Shown: positions 44,926-54,835 of the stretch, piece by piece
Numbering within the stretch: position 1 is the stretch's first letter
How the letters are laid out: every line of letters begins with the position of its first letter
Assembly: GCF_947500605.1 (NCBI RefSeq)
Contig: NZ_CANMSJ010000002.1
Location: 372,001 to 436,000 of the forward strand
Length of the DNA: 64,000 bases
From: an uncultured Lacinutrix sp.
GTDB lineage: Bacteria > Bacteroidota > Bacteroidia > Flavobacteriales > Flavobacteriaceae
Direction: 5' to 3'
Translations under genes and position numbers: made by a program
Notes under the pieces: model-generated
Database searches by the model: none
What the model was told of the DNA's origin: nothing
What the model saw: the letters and a program-made list of their open reading frames with translations, nothing else

Positions 44926-46115
44926 TATTGAGTAATTTTTATTTTTGAATCCTGTCTTTGTTTATCTAAAAAACTTAATATAATAAAAATAGGCATCCAT
45001 AATGCACGAGATAACATGAATGCATTTAAAGAAATTACTATAAAAATTAACAGTAAAAAGATAAAGAAGGTATTAAAATTATAAAACTTTCTATTATAAA
45101 TTATTTTCATTAATACTGCAAAGACAGTTATATATAAAAATAAAAAAGGAAAAAGTCCAAAATTCACAAGTACAGATAATAATATATTATGCACACTGGA
45201 CATTTTGTGAACACCTTTTGTTCTTAAATCTCCTTTTAAATTATCACTTTGCCCGTATACTGGTTGAAAAACAAAATCTACTGTGTTTTCAATAACATGT
45301 GTATAAGTAGATAACCTACCACCTTTTTTTGTGGCTGAAGTTTTGAAATCCAGAAGCCTATCAAACCTTGATTCTGATTGATATGAAATATTTAAAGAAA
45401 GTATAATAATTGATATGCTAAAAATTAAAGATCCAAAAAGTATAGTTTTTTTCGTGTAACGAAGAAAGAAATAAATTACTCCTACAAGAAGCATTGTACG
45501 GGATAAGGTTAATAAAAAAACAAGGAAAATAAAAATAGATAGCCATCCTCTCTTTTTCTTGCTTTTAATAAAGTGTTCATTTAACAAAAAACCTAACACC
45601 ATGAATTGTGTAAGATCATTCCCAACAAAACCATCTCCCCAAGCCAATCTATGATTTCCTTTAAGTCCAAAAAACAGCCAAGAACCTTCACCATATTTAA
45701 AGTGTAGAACTGCGAAAATCACGAAAAGTATAGCGACAACATAAATAGTTTGATGAATACGCTTAAGAAATTTTTCGTAAGCATTTATTTGTATTAAACG
45801 ATCTATAAATAAAGGAATTATATTAAATGCAAATACAACTTGACCATAATACAGTAAGGACTGTACTTTATTTCCTGTCCATAGTAATGGAATTATAGCT
45901 AAAAATAAAAATGCGTTTAAAACAATGATTATTTTAAATGTTCTAAACTTTATCTTTATTGACTTATATGTTATTGTATAAAAAACTGTTGTAAAAAATA
46001 AGCCTAAATCTAAAAAACTTAGATTACCCGTTATGTTTGTATTCACAACCATAAAGATGGCTGAGTATAATACAAATAGATTCTTTACTAAATTATTTAA
46101 ATTAATATTTTTCAA
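44925..46115 (-). CDS. Wzy-type O-antigen polymerase
   Basis: A 396-residue protein with about ten to twelve membrane helices. Two features of the Wzy_C/WaaL family are visible: the Arg-containing LLTLSRTMLLVGVIYFFLRY (about 205-225) and the long periplasmic loop ending in KMSSVHNILLSVLVNFG (conserved His). It would polymerise or ligate glycan repeats on the periplasmic face. It is followed by a GT4 gene and preceded by Wzx with a four-base overlap. Confidence 0.82.
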   Translation of the reverse strand: MKNINLNNLVKNLFVLYSAIFMVVNTNITGNLSFLDLGLFFTTVFYTITYKSIKIKFRTFKIIIVLNAFLFLAIIPLLWTGNKVQSLLYYGQVVFAFNIIPLFIDRLIQINAYEKFLKRIHQTIYVVAILFVIFAVLHFKYGEGSWLFFGLKGNHRLAWGDGFVGNDLTQFMVLGFLLNEHFIKSKKKRGWLSIFIFLVFLLTLSRTMLLVGVIYFFLRYTKKTILFGSLIFSISIIILSLNISYQSESRFDRLLDFKTSATKKGGRLSTYTHVIENTVDFVFQPVYGQSDNLKGDLRTKGVHKMSSVHNILLSVLVNFGLFPFLFLYITVFAVLMKIIYNRKFYNFNTFFIFLLLIFIVISLNAFMLSRALWMPIFIILSFLDKQRQDSKIKITQ

Positions 46116-47356
46116 TTGCTTCTAGACGTTGTTACTTTATAATAAATAGAGTTATATGTTAACTTAATTATTTTACTTATAAAAAAAGCATAAAGTATGC
46201 CTTTTAAACTATATGTTCCTACTAATATAAATGTAAAAAATAAACTCGATACACCATAAAGTATTGTTGCTGTAAAATATGCTTTATGTTTTCCTTTAGA
46301 AATCATCCAAACTGAAAACACCCAACTTAAAATTTCTAAAACTCCAATAAACAAAGTGTATTCAAAAATTTCTTTGATGGCAAAAAAGTCTTTAGAAAAT
46401 AACACTTCAATAATAAACTCTTTAAAAATACTTAATCCTATAATCATTAAAATTAAAACTGGTAAAGCTAATTTAACTGTTTTATTTATAGATTTCTTTA
46501 TTAAAACACCATCTGTTTTAGATGATAAGTCTGGCAATAAAAAACGTCTCAGTGTGGTTTGAATAAAAACCACACTAACACAGTAAATTCTAAACATCGC
46601 TTGCCAATATCCTGCTATAGAGATATCTGTTTGATTTACTATTATTTCCCGCTGAGCCATTAAAAACAATGGGCTGATTACCATTACGGATATAGTTATT
46701 AAAAAGAATTTACTATAGCCTTTAAATATATTAATATCTAGCTTACTCTTAAAGAATTTAAAAACAAGTCCTCTATAATCTTTAGCATAAATTATTAAAA
46801 TAATTAATCCAAATATAACCTGTAGTATTATTGAAAAAACAGCTCCTTCAAACGAATAAAAATAAGTTAAAAATGCTGTTACTCCTAAGCTTAACACAAG
46901 CGTTTTAATACTTAATGAGAAATAAGTTTTAATATCCTTGAAACCTAGTATAATAGACATTAAGACATCATACAAACCAATTATGGGTAAACTAACACCT
47001 AATGCTATAAAATAGTAATAGTACTCGCTTGAAAAAAGAACTAATTCTGATATTGATTTAGAAAACACTACCAAAACTAACCCAAATACAACAGAAGCTA
47101 TTAAAGTTATTTTTAATGCCGTATCAATATATTTATCTACAATAGGTTTATCTTTAAATTCTGAGGTATACTTTACAACACCATCATTTAAAGCTCCATT
47201 TGCAAATGTTCTTGAAATAGAAAAAACATTTTTAAACTGCGCAACTAATACTAAACCCTCTGATCCTGCATAAAAAGCCATAACCTTATCGATTATAGTA
47301 CTTATTAAAATAGAAAGAGCTGATATTATAGCCGATAAAGCAGATGTTTTTTTCAT
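46112..47356 (-). CDS. Wzx-type O-unit flippase (main locus)
   Basis: A 414-residue protein with about 12 membrane helices. The start LSAIISALSILISTIIDKVM and YAGSEGLVLVAQFKNVFSIS are typical of the WzxE/O-antigen flippase family of Bacteroidota. It moves the completed Und-PP repeat unit across the inner membrane. It overlaps the two Wzy-like genes on either side by one and four bases, giving a compact Wzy-Wzx-Wzy arrangement. Confidence 0.87.
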   Translation of the reverse strand: MKKTSALSAIISALSILISTIIDKVMAFYAGSEGLVLVAQFKNVFSISRTFANGALNDGVVKYTSEFKDKPIVDKYIDTALKITLIASVVFGLVLVVFSKSISELVLFSSEYYYYFIALGVSLPIIGLYDVLMSIILGFKDIKTYFSLSIKTLVLSLGVTAFLTYFYSFEGAVFSIILQVIFGLIILIIYAKDYRGLVFKFFKSKLDINIFKGYSKFFLITISVMVISPLFLMAQREIIVNQTDISIAGYWQAMFRIYCVSVVFIQTTLRRFLLPDLSSKTDGVLIKKSINKTVKLALPVLILMIIGLSIFKEFIIEVLFSKDFFAIKEIFEYTLFIGVLEILSWVFSVWMISKGKHKAYFTATILYGVSSLFFTFILVGTYSLKGILYAFFISKIIKLTYNSIYYKVTTSRSN

Positions 47357-48624
47357 TAAATCTCTTTATTAGAAGGTAGGTTAGAAGATGATTTAGATAT
47401 GAATAAACAGTAAAAAAAACAAAAAAACAATAATCCAGAGTAACGCTGAAGCATAGACTCAAATAAAATTGAAATCATAAAAATAAGTGAGAATATTTGA
47501 CTTATTTTTTTTAATCGTAAATCTTTAATGTTTTTAGCAGAAAAAACATTCCAAATCATTAAAACAAGAAGTGCAAACCCAAAAACACCAATTTCTAGGA
47601 AGGTGGTTAAGTATTGGTTATGAGAATTAAGTTTTGATTTAAAAACTCCTAAATAGTTTTTGCTTTTATAAAATTCATATAAATAATCTTGTCCACCTGC
47701 ACCGTGACCAATAACAGGAGATTGCTTTATTAAATCTAATGCAGCATCCCATACTAAAACCCTTACTCCATACGTAGATTTTGCTTCAGGATCTACTGAA
47801 ATTCCAGTTTCATAAATACTTTTAATCATTGTATTTAGCCTTGGGTTTAGAAAAATAACAAAAACAAATAAAGCAAATGAAATAGATGCTATAACTTTTA
47901 TTTTTGTAGATCCATTCTTTTTTACCCTATTAAATAGGTATATTAATATTAAAAATATAAGTATTAATAAAGACGATCTATTTGATATTTGAAAAACACC
48001 AAGCATTAGTATTAAACCGCATAAGAAGTTAATTGTTTTATTCTTAAAAGGTAAATAAAGCAACGTAAAAAATGCTAATATTAAAAATGACGAGGCATAA
48101 ATAGGAGTGTGGATACTTGAAAAATATTTGCCAAAATAAAGATTCCCTCCTTGACTCATAGATTGAAGTAAGGTATGTCCCGGTTGCACCACAGCATGAA
48201 AGCCGGTAGGCCAAAATACCGCGGCTCTATATGTGGTATAAATTTCACAATACAACACAGAACAGACACAACCAATAACAAAAGATTTTAAAATAACGAT
48301 TTTACGCTCCTCTGTTAACCCATAGCCATTTAGAATAAACAATATTGGTAGAAATACTAAAAGTGCGAATTTTTGTAAAAATTGTAAATTAATATTGGAA
48401 GACCATAGAAAAGATAATGCTAGTAAGACATACATTACTACTGGAAGTAATATTTGTTTATTTATAATTAAATCTTTTTTTTTAACTTTTAAAATAGAAA
48501 CACCCAAAAAAAACATTAAAAAAATAGTAGATACTACCTGATTAAAAGGCAATAAAAAAGCATATACTAAACTTAACACGCCTAGCAGGCCTATTTTTAT
48601 TTCTTTAAGTTTAGACAATACCAT
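47356..48624 (-). CDS. O-antigen ligase/Wzy-like polymerase
   Basis: A 422-residue membrane protein of the O-antigen ligase (Wzy_C) family: about eleven helices, the signature Arg in QISNRSSLLILIFLILIYLF, and the long periplasmic loop with SPVIGHGAGGQDYLYEFYKS and LNSHNQYLTTFLEIGVFG (catalytic-type His). It may ligate finished glycan to lipid A-core or polymerise repeats; sequence alone does not decide. Its start overlaps the SDR gene upstream by 28 bases in a different frame, and the next in-frame ATG would cut into the first helix. Confidence 0.85.
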   Translation of the reverse strand: MVLSKLKEIKIGLLGVLSLVYAFLLPFNQVVSTIFLMFFLGVSILKVKKKDLIINKQILLPVVMYVLLALSFLWSSNINLQFLQKFALLVFLPILFILNGYGLTEERKIVILKSFVIGCVCSVLYCEIYTTYRAAVFWPTGFHAVVQPGHTLLQSMSQGGNLYFGKYFSSIHTPIYASSFLILAFFTLLYLPFKNKTINFLCGLILMLGVFQISNRSSLLILIFLILIYLFNRVKKNGSTKIKVIASISFALFVFVIFLNPRLNTMIKSIYETGISVDPEAKSTYGVRVLVWDAALDLIKQSPVIGHGAGGQDYLYEFYKSKNYLGVFKSKLNSHNQYLTTFLEIGVFGFALLVLMIWNVFSAKNIKDLRLKKISQIFSLIFMISILFESMLQRYSGLLFFCFFYCLFISKSSSNLPSNKEI

Positions 48625-49610
48625 TCTGTAGCTTGTTTTATACCTTCTTTAAAAGAAAACAATGGTTGATAATTTATATATTCCTTTCCTTTTGAAATAT
48701 CTGCTAAGGAATGTTTAACGTCTCCTGGTCTGTCTGGACCATTAATTACATTTGTTTTTTCAACTGAAACATCGAGGTTTAAGAGCTCTTCTTTTATTGT
48801 TTTAATTAAATTATTAAGTGAAATCTTCTCTCCGAATGCTACATTATAAACTTGATTTACAGCTTTTGGATTGTTAGACAAAGCACCTTTAACATTAGCT
48901 TGTACAACATTTTCTATGAAAGTAAAGTCTCTTGAATGTTCTCCGTCACCATTAATAATAATATCTTTTTTATTAATAAACTGACTTACAAATTTTGGTA
49001 TTACTGCAGCATAAGCACCTTCTGGATCTTGTTTAGGTCCAAAAACATTAAAATATCTTAATCCAATAGTTTCTACACCATACGTTTTATAAAAAACATC
49101 TGCATAAAGTTCGTTAACATACTTAGTTACAGCATAAGGAGATAATGGCTTACCTATAACACCTTCTACCTTAGGTAAATTAGGACTGTCTCCATATGTA
49201 CTAGAAGATGCAGCATAAACCATTCTTTTAATTGTTTTAGAATCTTTACAAGTTACAAGCATGTTTAAAAATCCAGAAACATTAACATCGTTAGAAGTTA
49301 TTGGATTCTCTATCGACCTTGGCACAGAGCCTAATGCTGCTTGATGAAATACATAGTCAATTCCTTCTGCAGCTCTTTTACAAGTCTCTAAATCTCTAAT
49401 ATCACCTTCTATTAGCGTAACATTACTGTTAGATAAATGCTTTTCTATATTATGAAAATGACCTGTAGCAAAGTTATCTAAAACAACAATTCTCTTAGCA
49501 TTATACTTAACTAAGTATTCTACTAAATTTGATCCAATAAAACCAGCTCCTCCAGTTACTAAAAAACTTAAATTATTAATCTCAGACTCGTGATATTGTT
49601 GTTGATACAT
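48597..49610 (-). CDS. UDP-HexNAc(A) 4-epimerase-type SDR (WbpP/TviC-like)
   Basis: A 337-residue extended SDR with [16 protein letters not shown] (about 18-33), DYVFHQAALGSVPRS, the catalytic region YAASSSTYGDS with YAVTKYVNELYAD, and FNVFGPKQDPEGAYAAVIPK. This last stretch (PKQDPxGAYAAVIPK) is typical of UDP-GlcNAc/GlcNAcA 4-epimerases of the WbpP/TviC type. Two genes upstream lies a WbpO/TviB-type dehydrogenase, and together they would give UDP-GalNAcA. A 20-residue N-terminal tail precedes the Rossmann motif. Confidence 0.88.
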   Translation of the reverse strand: MYQQQYHESEINNLSFLVTGGAGFIGSNLVEYLVKYNAKRIVVLDNFATGHFHNIEKHLSNSNVTLIEGDIRDLETCKRAAEGIDYVFHQAALGSVPRSIENPITSNDVNVSGFLNMLVTCKDSKTIKRMVYAASSSTYGDSPNLPKVEGVIGKPLSPYAVTKYVNELYADVFYKTYGVETIGLRYFNVFGPKQDPEGAYAAVIPKFVSQFINKKDIIINGDGEHSRDFTFIENVVQANVKGALSNNPKAVNQVYNVAFGEKISLNNLIKTIKEELLNLDVSVEKTNVINGPDRPGDVKHSLADISKGKEYINYQPLFSFKEGIKQATEWYCLNLKK

Positions 49611-50146
49611 TATATGAATTTTAATTTATTTTTTAATTTTTTTTTGGCTTTAAAAATAGGATTATATGAATGTTTACCGTTTTTCTCTTTTGTAATTAAA
49701 TTAAAGCTACCATCTTCATGCATTTCTATATAATCGTTTGGATGTATATAATAAAACAACGAGTCCTTTTTTATTTCTATTGTATCGTAATTATCCGTAA
49801 TAGTAAGTTTGTCTATTGTAATCTCTTGACCAATTTTATCGCTAATATGAAGGCTGAAATTGTAAAAATTTTCATCTTCAGGAAGCGTAAGTGTTACGGT
49901 TTGTTTTTCAGGACTTCCTTTAAATCCTTTAATTAATTTATTCTTTTTATCAAACCCTTTACCTTCTTCATTTTCATAAAAGAAAAGAATGTAGTCATTT
50001 TTACTAAAAACACCTTCTAAACTAATTTTAAAAATGCTTTGTTTTGGAGTTATTTTAGTTCTAGTTTCAACTTTGTTATTTGGAGCTTTATCTTCTTTAC
50101 AAGACACTAAAAAAGTTAAAAAAACAAGAAAAAGTATTCTTTTCAT
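49610..50146 (-). CDS. Small lipoprotein of unknown function inside the glycan locus
   Basis: With the ATG at 50146 (MKRILFLVFLTFLVSC) the protein has 178 residues and a good lipoprotein signal, lipidated Cys 16. A longer frame to 50173 would add nine residues before the signal and overlap the previous gene, so I reject it. The mature part looks beta-rich (EKQTVTLTLPEDENFYNFSL, DYIEMHEDGSFNLITK) and ends in a basic tail. I do not recognise a family. It is inserted between the WbpO-like dehydrogenase and the WbpP-like epimerase genes, with one-base spacing on both sides, so it is probably co-translated with them. Confidence 0.65.
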   Translation of the reverse strand: MKRILFLVFLTFLVSCKEDKAPNNKVETRTKITPKQSIFKISLEGVFSKNDYILFFYENEEGKGFDKKNKLIKGFKGSPEKQTVTLTLPEDENFYNFSLHISDKIGQEITIDKLTITDNYDTIEIKKDSLFYYIHPNDYIEMHEDGSFNLITKEKNGKHSYNPIFKAKKKLKNKLKFI

Positions 50147-50147
50147 T

Positions 50148-51422
50148 TTATAGTCTTTTATCAATTTTTGCACTATTCAAAGTACCTTTTACATCGTAAA
50201 CAATAGCCTTTTTAGCTTTCAATTTTTCTAAATCTAAATCTAAAAATTCATTGTGAGATACAACATGAACAATTGCATCATAATAACCTTCTTTTAGAGA
50301 ATCTGTTTTCAAAAAATTATACTCAGATAAAACTTCATCACTAGATGCCCAAGGATCATAAACGTCAACATTCATACTGAAGTTTGTTAATGCTTTATAG
50401 ACATCAATTGCTTTTGTATTTCTAATATCTGGACAGTTTTCTTTAAACGTAATTCCTAACATTAAAACTTTCGCGTCTTTTATAGCAATATCATTCTTTA
50501 CCATTAGTTTTAAGACTTCTGTTGCTACAAATTCTCCCATAGAATCATTTAAGCGTCGTCCAGCTAAAATAATCTCTGGATGATATCCAACCTCTTGAGC
50601 TTTTTGCGCTAAATAAAATGGATCTACACCAATACAATGTCCTCCAACTAAACCTGGCTTAAATGGCAAAAAGTTCCATTTTGTAGAAGCTGCCTCTAAT
50701 ACTGCATGAGTATCTATATCTAATTTGTTGAAAATTTTTGCTAGTTCATTAACAAAAGCGATATTAATGTCTCTTTGAGCATTTTCTATAACTTTTGCTG
50801 CTTCTGCAACTTTAATTGTTGGTGCTAAATGTGTTCCTGCTGTTATTATTGAATTGTATAAATTATCTACTTCTATTCCTATTTCAGGAGTAGATCCAGA
50901 AGTAACCTTTTTAATATTAGCTACAGTATGTGTTTTATCTCCCGGATTAATACGTTCTGGAGAATAGCCACAATAAAAGTCTTTATTAAATTTTAATCCA
51001 CTAATATTTTCTAATACTGGCACACATTCATCTTCAGTAACTCCAGGATAAACAGTAGATTCATATATTACTATATCTCCTTTCTTTAATACGCTTCCAA
51101 TTGCTTCGGAAGATTTTATTAAAGGTGTTAAAATGGGCCTATTGTTTTTATCTACAGGTGTTGGAACTGTTACTATATAAACTTCACAAGAAGCTATAGT
51201 ACTAATGTCTGTTGAAATAGTTAATCCCTTCTCTTCTGTTTTATTTAATACAGCTTGTAAATTAGAATCGGTGACCTCTAAAGTACTATCGTGACCTGAT
51301 TTTAAAGCATTTACACGTGATTGATTTATATCAAATCCTACAACTTGATACTTTTTCGCAAATTCTACTGCTAAAGGAAGTCCTACATATCCTAAACCAA
51401 TAATGGCTATTTTTTTTTTCAT
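50148..51422 (-). CDS. UDP-HexNAc 6-dehydrogenase (WbpO/TviB-like)
   Basis: A 424-residue nucleotide-sugar dehydrogenase: AIIGLGYVGLPLAVEFAKKY (6-25), YESTVYPGVTEDECVPVLE, the catalytic Cys in GLVGGHCIGVDPFYLAQKA (near 260) and LGITFKENCPDIRNTKAID. The GGHCIGVDPFYL motif and PGVTEDEC are characteristic of the UDP-GlcNAc/ManNAc dehydrogenases (WbpO, TviB, WecC) rather than Ugd. Next to a 4-epimerase of WbpP type it likely makes UDP-GlcNAcA. A promoter-like element lies about 60 bases upstream. Confidence 0.92.
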   Translation of the reverse strand: MKKKIAIIGLGYVGLPLAVEFAKKYQVVGFDINQSRVNALKSGHDSTLEVTDSNLQAVLNKTEEKGLTISTDISTIASCEVYIVTVPTPVDKNNRPILTPLIKSSEAIGSVLKKGDIVIYESTVYPGVTEDECVPVLENISGLKFNKDFYCGYSPERINPGDKTHTVANIKKVTSGSTPEIGIEVDNLYNSIITAGTHLAPTIKVAEAAKVIENAQRDINIAFVNELAKIFNKLDIDTHAVLEAASTKWNFLPFKPGLVGGHCIGVDPFYLAQKAQEVGYHPEIILAGRRLNDSMGEFVATEVLKLMVKNDIAIKDAKVLMLGITFKENCPDIRNTKAIDVYKALTNFSMNVDVYDPWASSDEVLSEYNFLKTDSLKEGYYDAIVHVVSHNEFLDLDLEKLKAKKAIVYDVKGTLNSAKIDKRL

Positions 51423-51479
51423 TTATTTCTAAATTAAAAGCTAATATTTTCTTTACACAAAAAGAGATATTTGTATTTG

Positions 51480-51487
51480 CAAAAATA
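51480..51487 (-). promoter_or_regulatory. -7 element upstream of the WbpO-like gene
   Basis: TATTTTTG followed by C on the minus strand, about 58 bases before the ATG, in the 116-base gap after rfbD. No TTG is found at the -33 position. Confidence 0.4.
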
Positions 51488-51538
51488 CTATATTTATAAT
51501 GTTCTGCTGTTAGATTGTAACGAAAATAACATTTATCG

Positions 51539-52396
51539 TTAAAAGTCCTTTAAACTCAGAGCTAATGCATCAATCCAATTATTTTGGGAAAAATCAAAAT
51601 TCAAGCGAACCTTATCTTTCGACATAACACTATATTCAGGTCGCTTTGCTTTTGTTTTAAAACCGTCTATAGGAATTAGTTTCTTTTTGTTGTAAGAATT
51701 CAAATTCTTTGCAATTTCAACGGCTAAATCATACCATGTACATTGCCCTTCATTACTAAAATGATAAAGGCCATAATTATTGCTTTTGGTATTTATTATT
51801 GTGTATATAAAACAGCTTAAATCCGTACAACTTGTAGGAGTACCAGTTTCAGCAGTAGTAATTTTTAAATCGGCATTCTCTTTGATTTTTTTTGTTATTG
51901 TTTTTACAAAATTTTTACCAAATCTAGAGTACAACCATGATGTTCTAATAATAAAATGCTCTTTTAATATTGTAGATATGTATTGTTCTCCTTTTAATTT
52001 GGATTTACCATAATGATTTATTGGATTAGTTTTGTCTGTTTCAAGATAGGGTGATCTCTTCTTTCCATCAAACACATAATCAGTAGATATATGTATTAAA
52101 ATCGTTTTATTTTTTTCACAGGCAACAGCTAGATATTTTGCTGCTTCTGCATTTATTTTGTAAGCTAAATCAGTAGATTCCTCAGCTTGTTCTACATTAG
52201 TATATGCAGCACAATTAATACAATAATCATAATTAATATTTGAAAAAAGATTAGAAACAGCAGTAAGGTTTGTAATATCTAACTCATTTTTATTAACAAA
52301 AAAAAACTCAATACCCTCATTGCTATCACTATACAATGCTTTTATTGTTTGTGCTAATTGTCCATCTGCCCCTGTTACTAAAACCTTTGTTTTCAT
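51539..52396 (-). CDS. rfbD: dTDP-4-dehydrorhamnose reductase
   Basis: A 285-residue SDR: KVLVTGADGQLAQTIKALY (4-22), INCAAYTNVEQAEESTDLAY and ISTDYVFDGKKRSPYLETDK with YGKSKLKGEQ (Tyr-Lys pair). It reduces the 4-keto group to give dTDP-L-rhamnose, the last step of the pathway. It overlaps rfbC by one base and ends the rfbBACD group. Confidence 0.95.
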   Translation of the reverse strand: MKTKVLVTGADGQLAQTIKALYSDSNEGIEFFFVNKNELDITNLTAVSNLFSNINYDYCINCAAYTNVEQAEESTDLAYKINAEAAKYLAVACEKNKTILIHISTDYVFDGKKRSPYLETDKTNPINHYGKSKLKGEQYISTILKEHFIIRTSWLYSRFGKNFVKTITKKIKENADLKITTAETGTPTSCTDLSCFIYTIINTKSNNYGLYHFSNEGQCTWYDLAVEIAKNLNSYNKKKLIPIDGFKTKAKRPEYSVMSKDKVRLNFDFSQNNWIDALALSLKDF

Positions 52397-52941
52397 TAAA
52401 GTACAACTTTTTTAAATGTTGAAAGGATAACATCTTTTTCAGAAACTACAAATTCATTTTCGTCTAATTGCCAATCTATATCTAGATCTTTATCATTAAA
52501 AATAATACCTTGTTCGGCTCCTTTATTGTAGTAATTATCACATTTATAAGAAAAAACAGCTGTTTCACTTAACACAATAAATCCATGTGCAAATCCTCTA
52601 GGTACGAATAGTTGTTTTTTGTTTTCTTCGGAAAGTTCTATAGAAAAGTGTTCTCCATATGTTCTAGAATCTCTTCTTAAGTCTACGGCAACGTCTAAGA
52701 CTTTGCCTTTTACAACACGAACTAATTTTGCTTGTGCGTATTTACCTGTTTGATAGTGCAATCCTCTTAAAACTCCTTTAGTAGAATAGGATTCGTTATC
52801 TTGAATAAAAACAGTATTAGATTTCGTAAGTTCTTGAAATTGCTTTAAATTAAAGCTTTCGAAAAAATAACCTCTTTTATCTTCAAAAATTTTCGGCTCT
52901 ATCACAAAACAGCCTTTTAATTTAGTTTCTAAAACATTCAT
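52396..52941 (-). CDS. rfbC: dTDP-4-dehydrorhamnose 3,5-epimerase
   Basis: A 181-residue cupin protein of the usual length. FEDKRGYFFESFNLKQF (19-35), VLRGLHYQTGKYAQAKLVRV (catalytic His in GLHYQ) and LFVPRGFAHGFIVLSE (second catalytic His region) are diagnostic of RmlC. It inverts C3 and C5 of dTDP-4-keto-6-deoxyglucose. It is in the order rfbB-rfbA-rfbC-rfbD on the minus strand. Confidence 0.97.
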   Translation of the reverse strand: MNVLETKLKGCFVIEPKIFEDKRGYFFESFNLKQFQELTKSNTVFIQDNESYSTKGVLRGLHYQTGKYAQAKLVRVVKGKVLDVAVDLRRDSRTYGEHFSIELSEENKKQLFVPRGFAHGFIVLSETAVFSYKCDNYYNKGAEQGIIFNDKDLDIDWQLDENEFVVSEKDVILSTFKKVVL

Positions 52942-52953
52942 TTAACTATTGAT

Positions 52954-53817
52954 TTAGTGTTCTAAAATACTAAGTAGATGTTTGCCATAGCCACTTTTAA
53001 CTAATGGCTTAATAAGTTCTTCTAATTGAGATCTATTAATATAACCCATTCTATAAGCAACCTCTTCAATCGCTCCTATTTTTAAACCTTGTCTTTCTTC
53101 AATTACTTGGACAAATTGCGATGCTTGCATTAGCGATTTAAATGTACCTGTATCTAGCCAAGCCGTTCCTTTATCTAATACGCTTACTTTTAATTTCCCT
53201 TGCTTTAAATACTCTTTATTAATGTCTGTTATTTCTAATTCTCCTCTTTGACTAGGCTTAATGTTTTTAGCAATATTTACAACTTCATTATCATAGAAGT
53301 AAATTCCAGGAACTGCAAAATTAGATTTTGGTTTCTCTGGCTTCTCTTCAATAGAAATTACTTTCCCATTGTTATCAAATTCTGCCACACCATAACGTTC
53401 TGGATCGTGTACATGGTAAGCATAAATAATACCTCCTTCTGGATTATTATTTTCCTGTAGTAGCTTTTCTAAACCTGTACCATAGAATATATTGTCTCCT
53501 AGAATAAGTGCTACTTTATCATTTCCTATAAAATCTGCTCCTATAATGAATGCTTCTGCTAGTCCGTTTGGAGCTTCCTGTATAGCATATTCAAAATTAC
53601 ACCCAAATTTCTTACCGTCTCCTAATAAAGCTTTAAACAATGGTAAGTCGTGTGGCGTAGAAATTATTAAAATATCTTTTATTCCAGACCACATTAATGT
53701 AGACAAAGGATAATAGATCATTGGCTTATCATAAATAGGCATCAACTGTTTGCTTACCGCCAATGTTAATGGATGTAAACGTGTTCCTGATCCTCCTGCC
53801 AATATTATTCCTTTCAT
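52954..53817 (-). CDS. rfbA: Glucose-1-phosphate thymidylyltransferase
   Basis: A 287-residue protein of normal RmlA length: [20 protein letters not shown] (3-22), [55 protein letters not shown] and the C-terminal [11 protein letters not shown]. It couples glucose 1-phosphate and dTTP to dTDP-glucose. It begins one base after the rfbB stop. Confidence 0.97.
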   Translation of the reverse strand: MKGIILAGGSGTRLHPLTLAVSKQLMPIYDKPMIYYPLSTLMWSGIKDILIISTPHDLPLFKALLGDGKKFGCNFEYAIQEAPNGLAEAFIIGADFIGNDKVALILGDNIFYGTGLEKLLQENNNPEGGIIYAYHVHDPERYGVAEFDNNGKVISIEEKPEKPKSNFAVPGIYFYDNEVVNIAKNIKPSQRGELEITDINKEYLKQGKLKVSVLDKGTAWLDTGTFKSLMQASQFVQVIEERQGLKIGAIEEVAYRMGYINRSQLEELIKPLVKSGYGKHLLSILEH

Positions 53818-53818
53818 T

Positions 53819-54835
53819 CTATGTATTATATTTTTTTAAATACCAAGCTAATGTTTTTTTTATTCCTGTTTCAAAATTTTCATCTGCTTTCCAACCCAAT
53901 TCTCTTTCAAGCTTATCTGCATCAATAGCATACCTAAAATCATGTCCTGGTCTATCTTTTACAAAGGTAATTTGTTCTTTGTAAGATTTTGTAGCTGGCT
54001 GTACTTTGTCTAAAATTTCACAAATTGCATTTACAATATGTAAATTATCTCTTTCATTTCTTCCACCAATATTATATGTTTCTCCTATACGACCTTTTTT
54101 ATATACTAATTCAATCCCTTTACAATGATCTAAGACATACAACCAATCACGAATATTTTTACCATCTCCATAAATTGGAATATTCTCACCAGAAATAGCT
54201 TTTCTAATAATAGTAGGTATTAATTTTTCATCATGTTGCTTAGGTCCATAATTGTTAGAGCAATTAGTTGTAACCACATTCATACCATAAGTATGAAAAT
54301 AACTGCGAATAATAAAATCTGACGCTGCTTTTGATGCGCTATACGGACTGTTTGGTGCGTATGGTGTTTCCTCCGTAAATAAACCTGTTTCTCCAAGTGT
54401 TCCATAAACCTCGTCTGTAGAAATATGATGAAATCTAGCTTCTTTGAATTCTGCTTTTACTTGGTTAGGCCCAGACATCCAGTATTTTTTTGCTACATCA
54501 ACTAAATTAAAGGTTCCTGTAATGTTAGTATCTATAAAAGCTCCGGGATTTTTAATTGAGTTATCTACATGAGATTCTGCTGCAAAATGTATAACACCTT
54601 GAAAATTATATTTTTTAAATAGTGATTCAATTAAAGATCTATCACAAATATCTCCTTGAACAAAAGTGTAATTACTATTGCTAGATACCTCTTCTAAATT
54701 TAAAACATCTCCAGCATAAGTTAACTTATCTAAGTTAACAATTTCTAAGAACTTGTTATTTTCTAATAAATAAGGTATAAAGTTAGATCCTATAAAACCA
54801 GCACCGCCTGTTATTAAAATAGTACTAGTCTTCAT
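53819..54835 (-). CDS. rfbB: dTDP-glucose 4,6-dehydratase
   Basis: A 338-residue SDR started at the ATG 54835 ([20 protein letters not shown]); the frame extends four residues further to 54847, but the shorter form fits RmlB proteins. It has [15 protein letters not shown], the active-site [35 protein letters not shown] and [17 protein letters not shown]. It makes dTDP-4-keto-6-deoxyglucose. The start overlaps the end of the Wzz-like gene upstream by 11 bases. Confidence 0.97.
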   Translation of the reverse strand: MKTSTILITGGAGFIGSNFIPYLLENNKFLEIVNLDKLTYAGDVLNLEEVSSNSNYTFVQGDICDRSLIESLFKKYNFQGVIHFAAESHVDNSIKNPGAFIDTNITGTFNLVDVAKKYWMSGPNQVKAEFKEARFHHISTDEVYGTLGETGLFTEETPYAPNSPYSASKAASDFIIRSYFHTYGMNVVTTNCSNNYGPKQHDEKLIPTIIRKAISGENIPIYGDGKNIRDWLYVLDHCKGIELVYKKGRIGETYNIGGRNERDNLHIVNAICEILDKVQPATKSYKEQITFVKDRPGHDFRYAIDADKLERELGWKADENFETGIKKTLAWYLKKYNT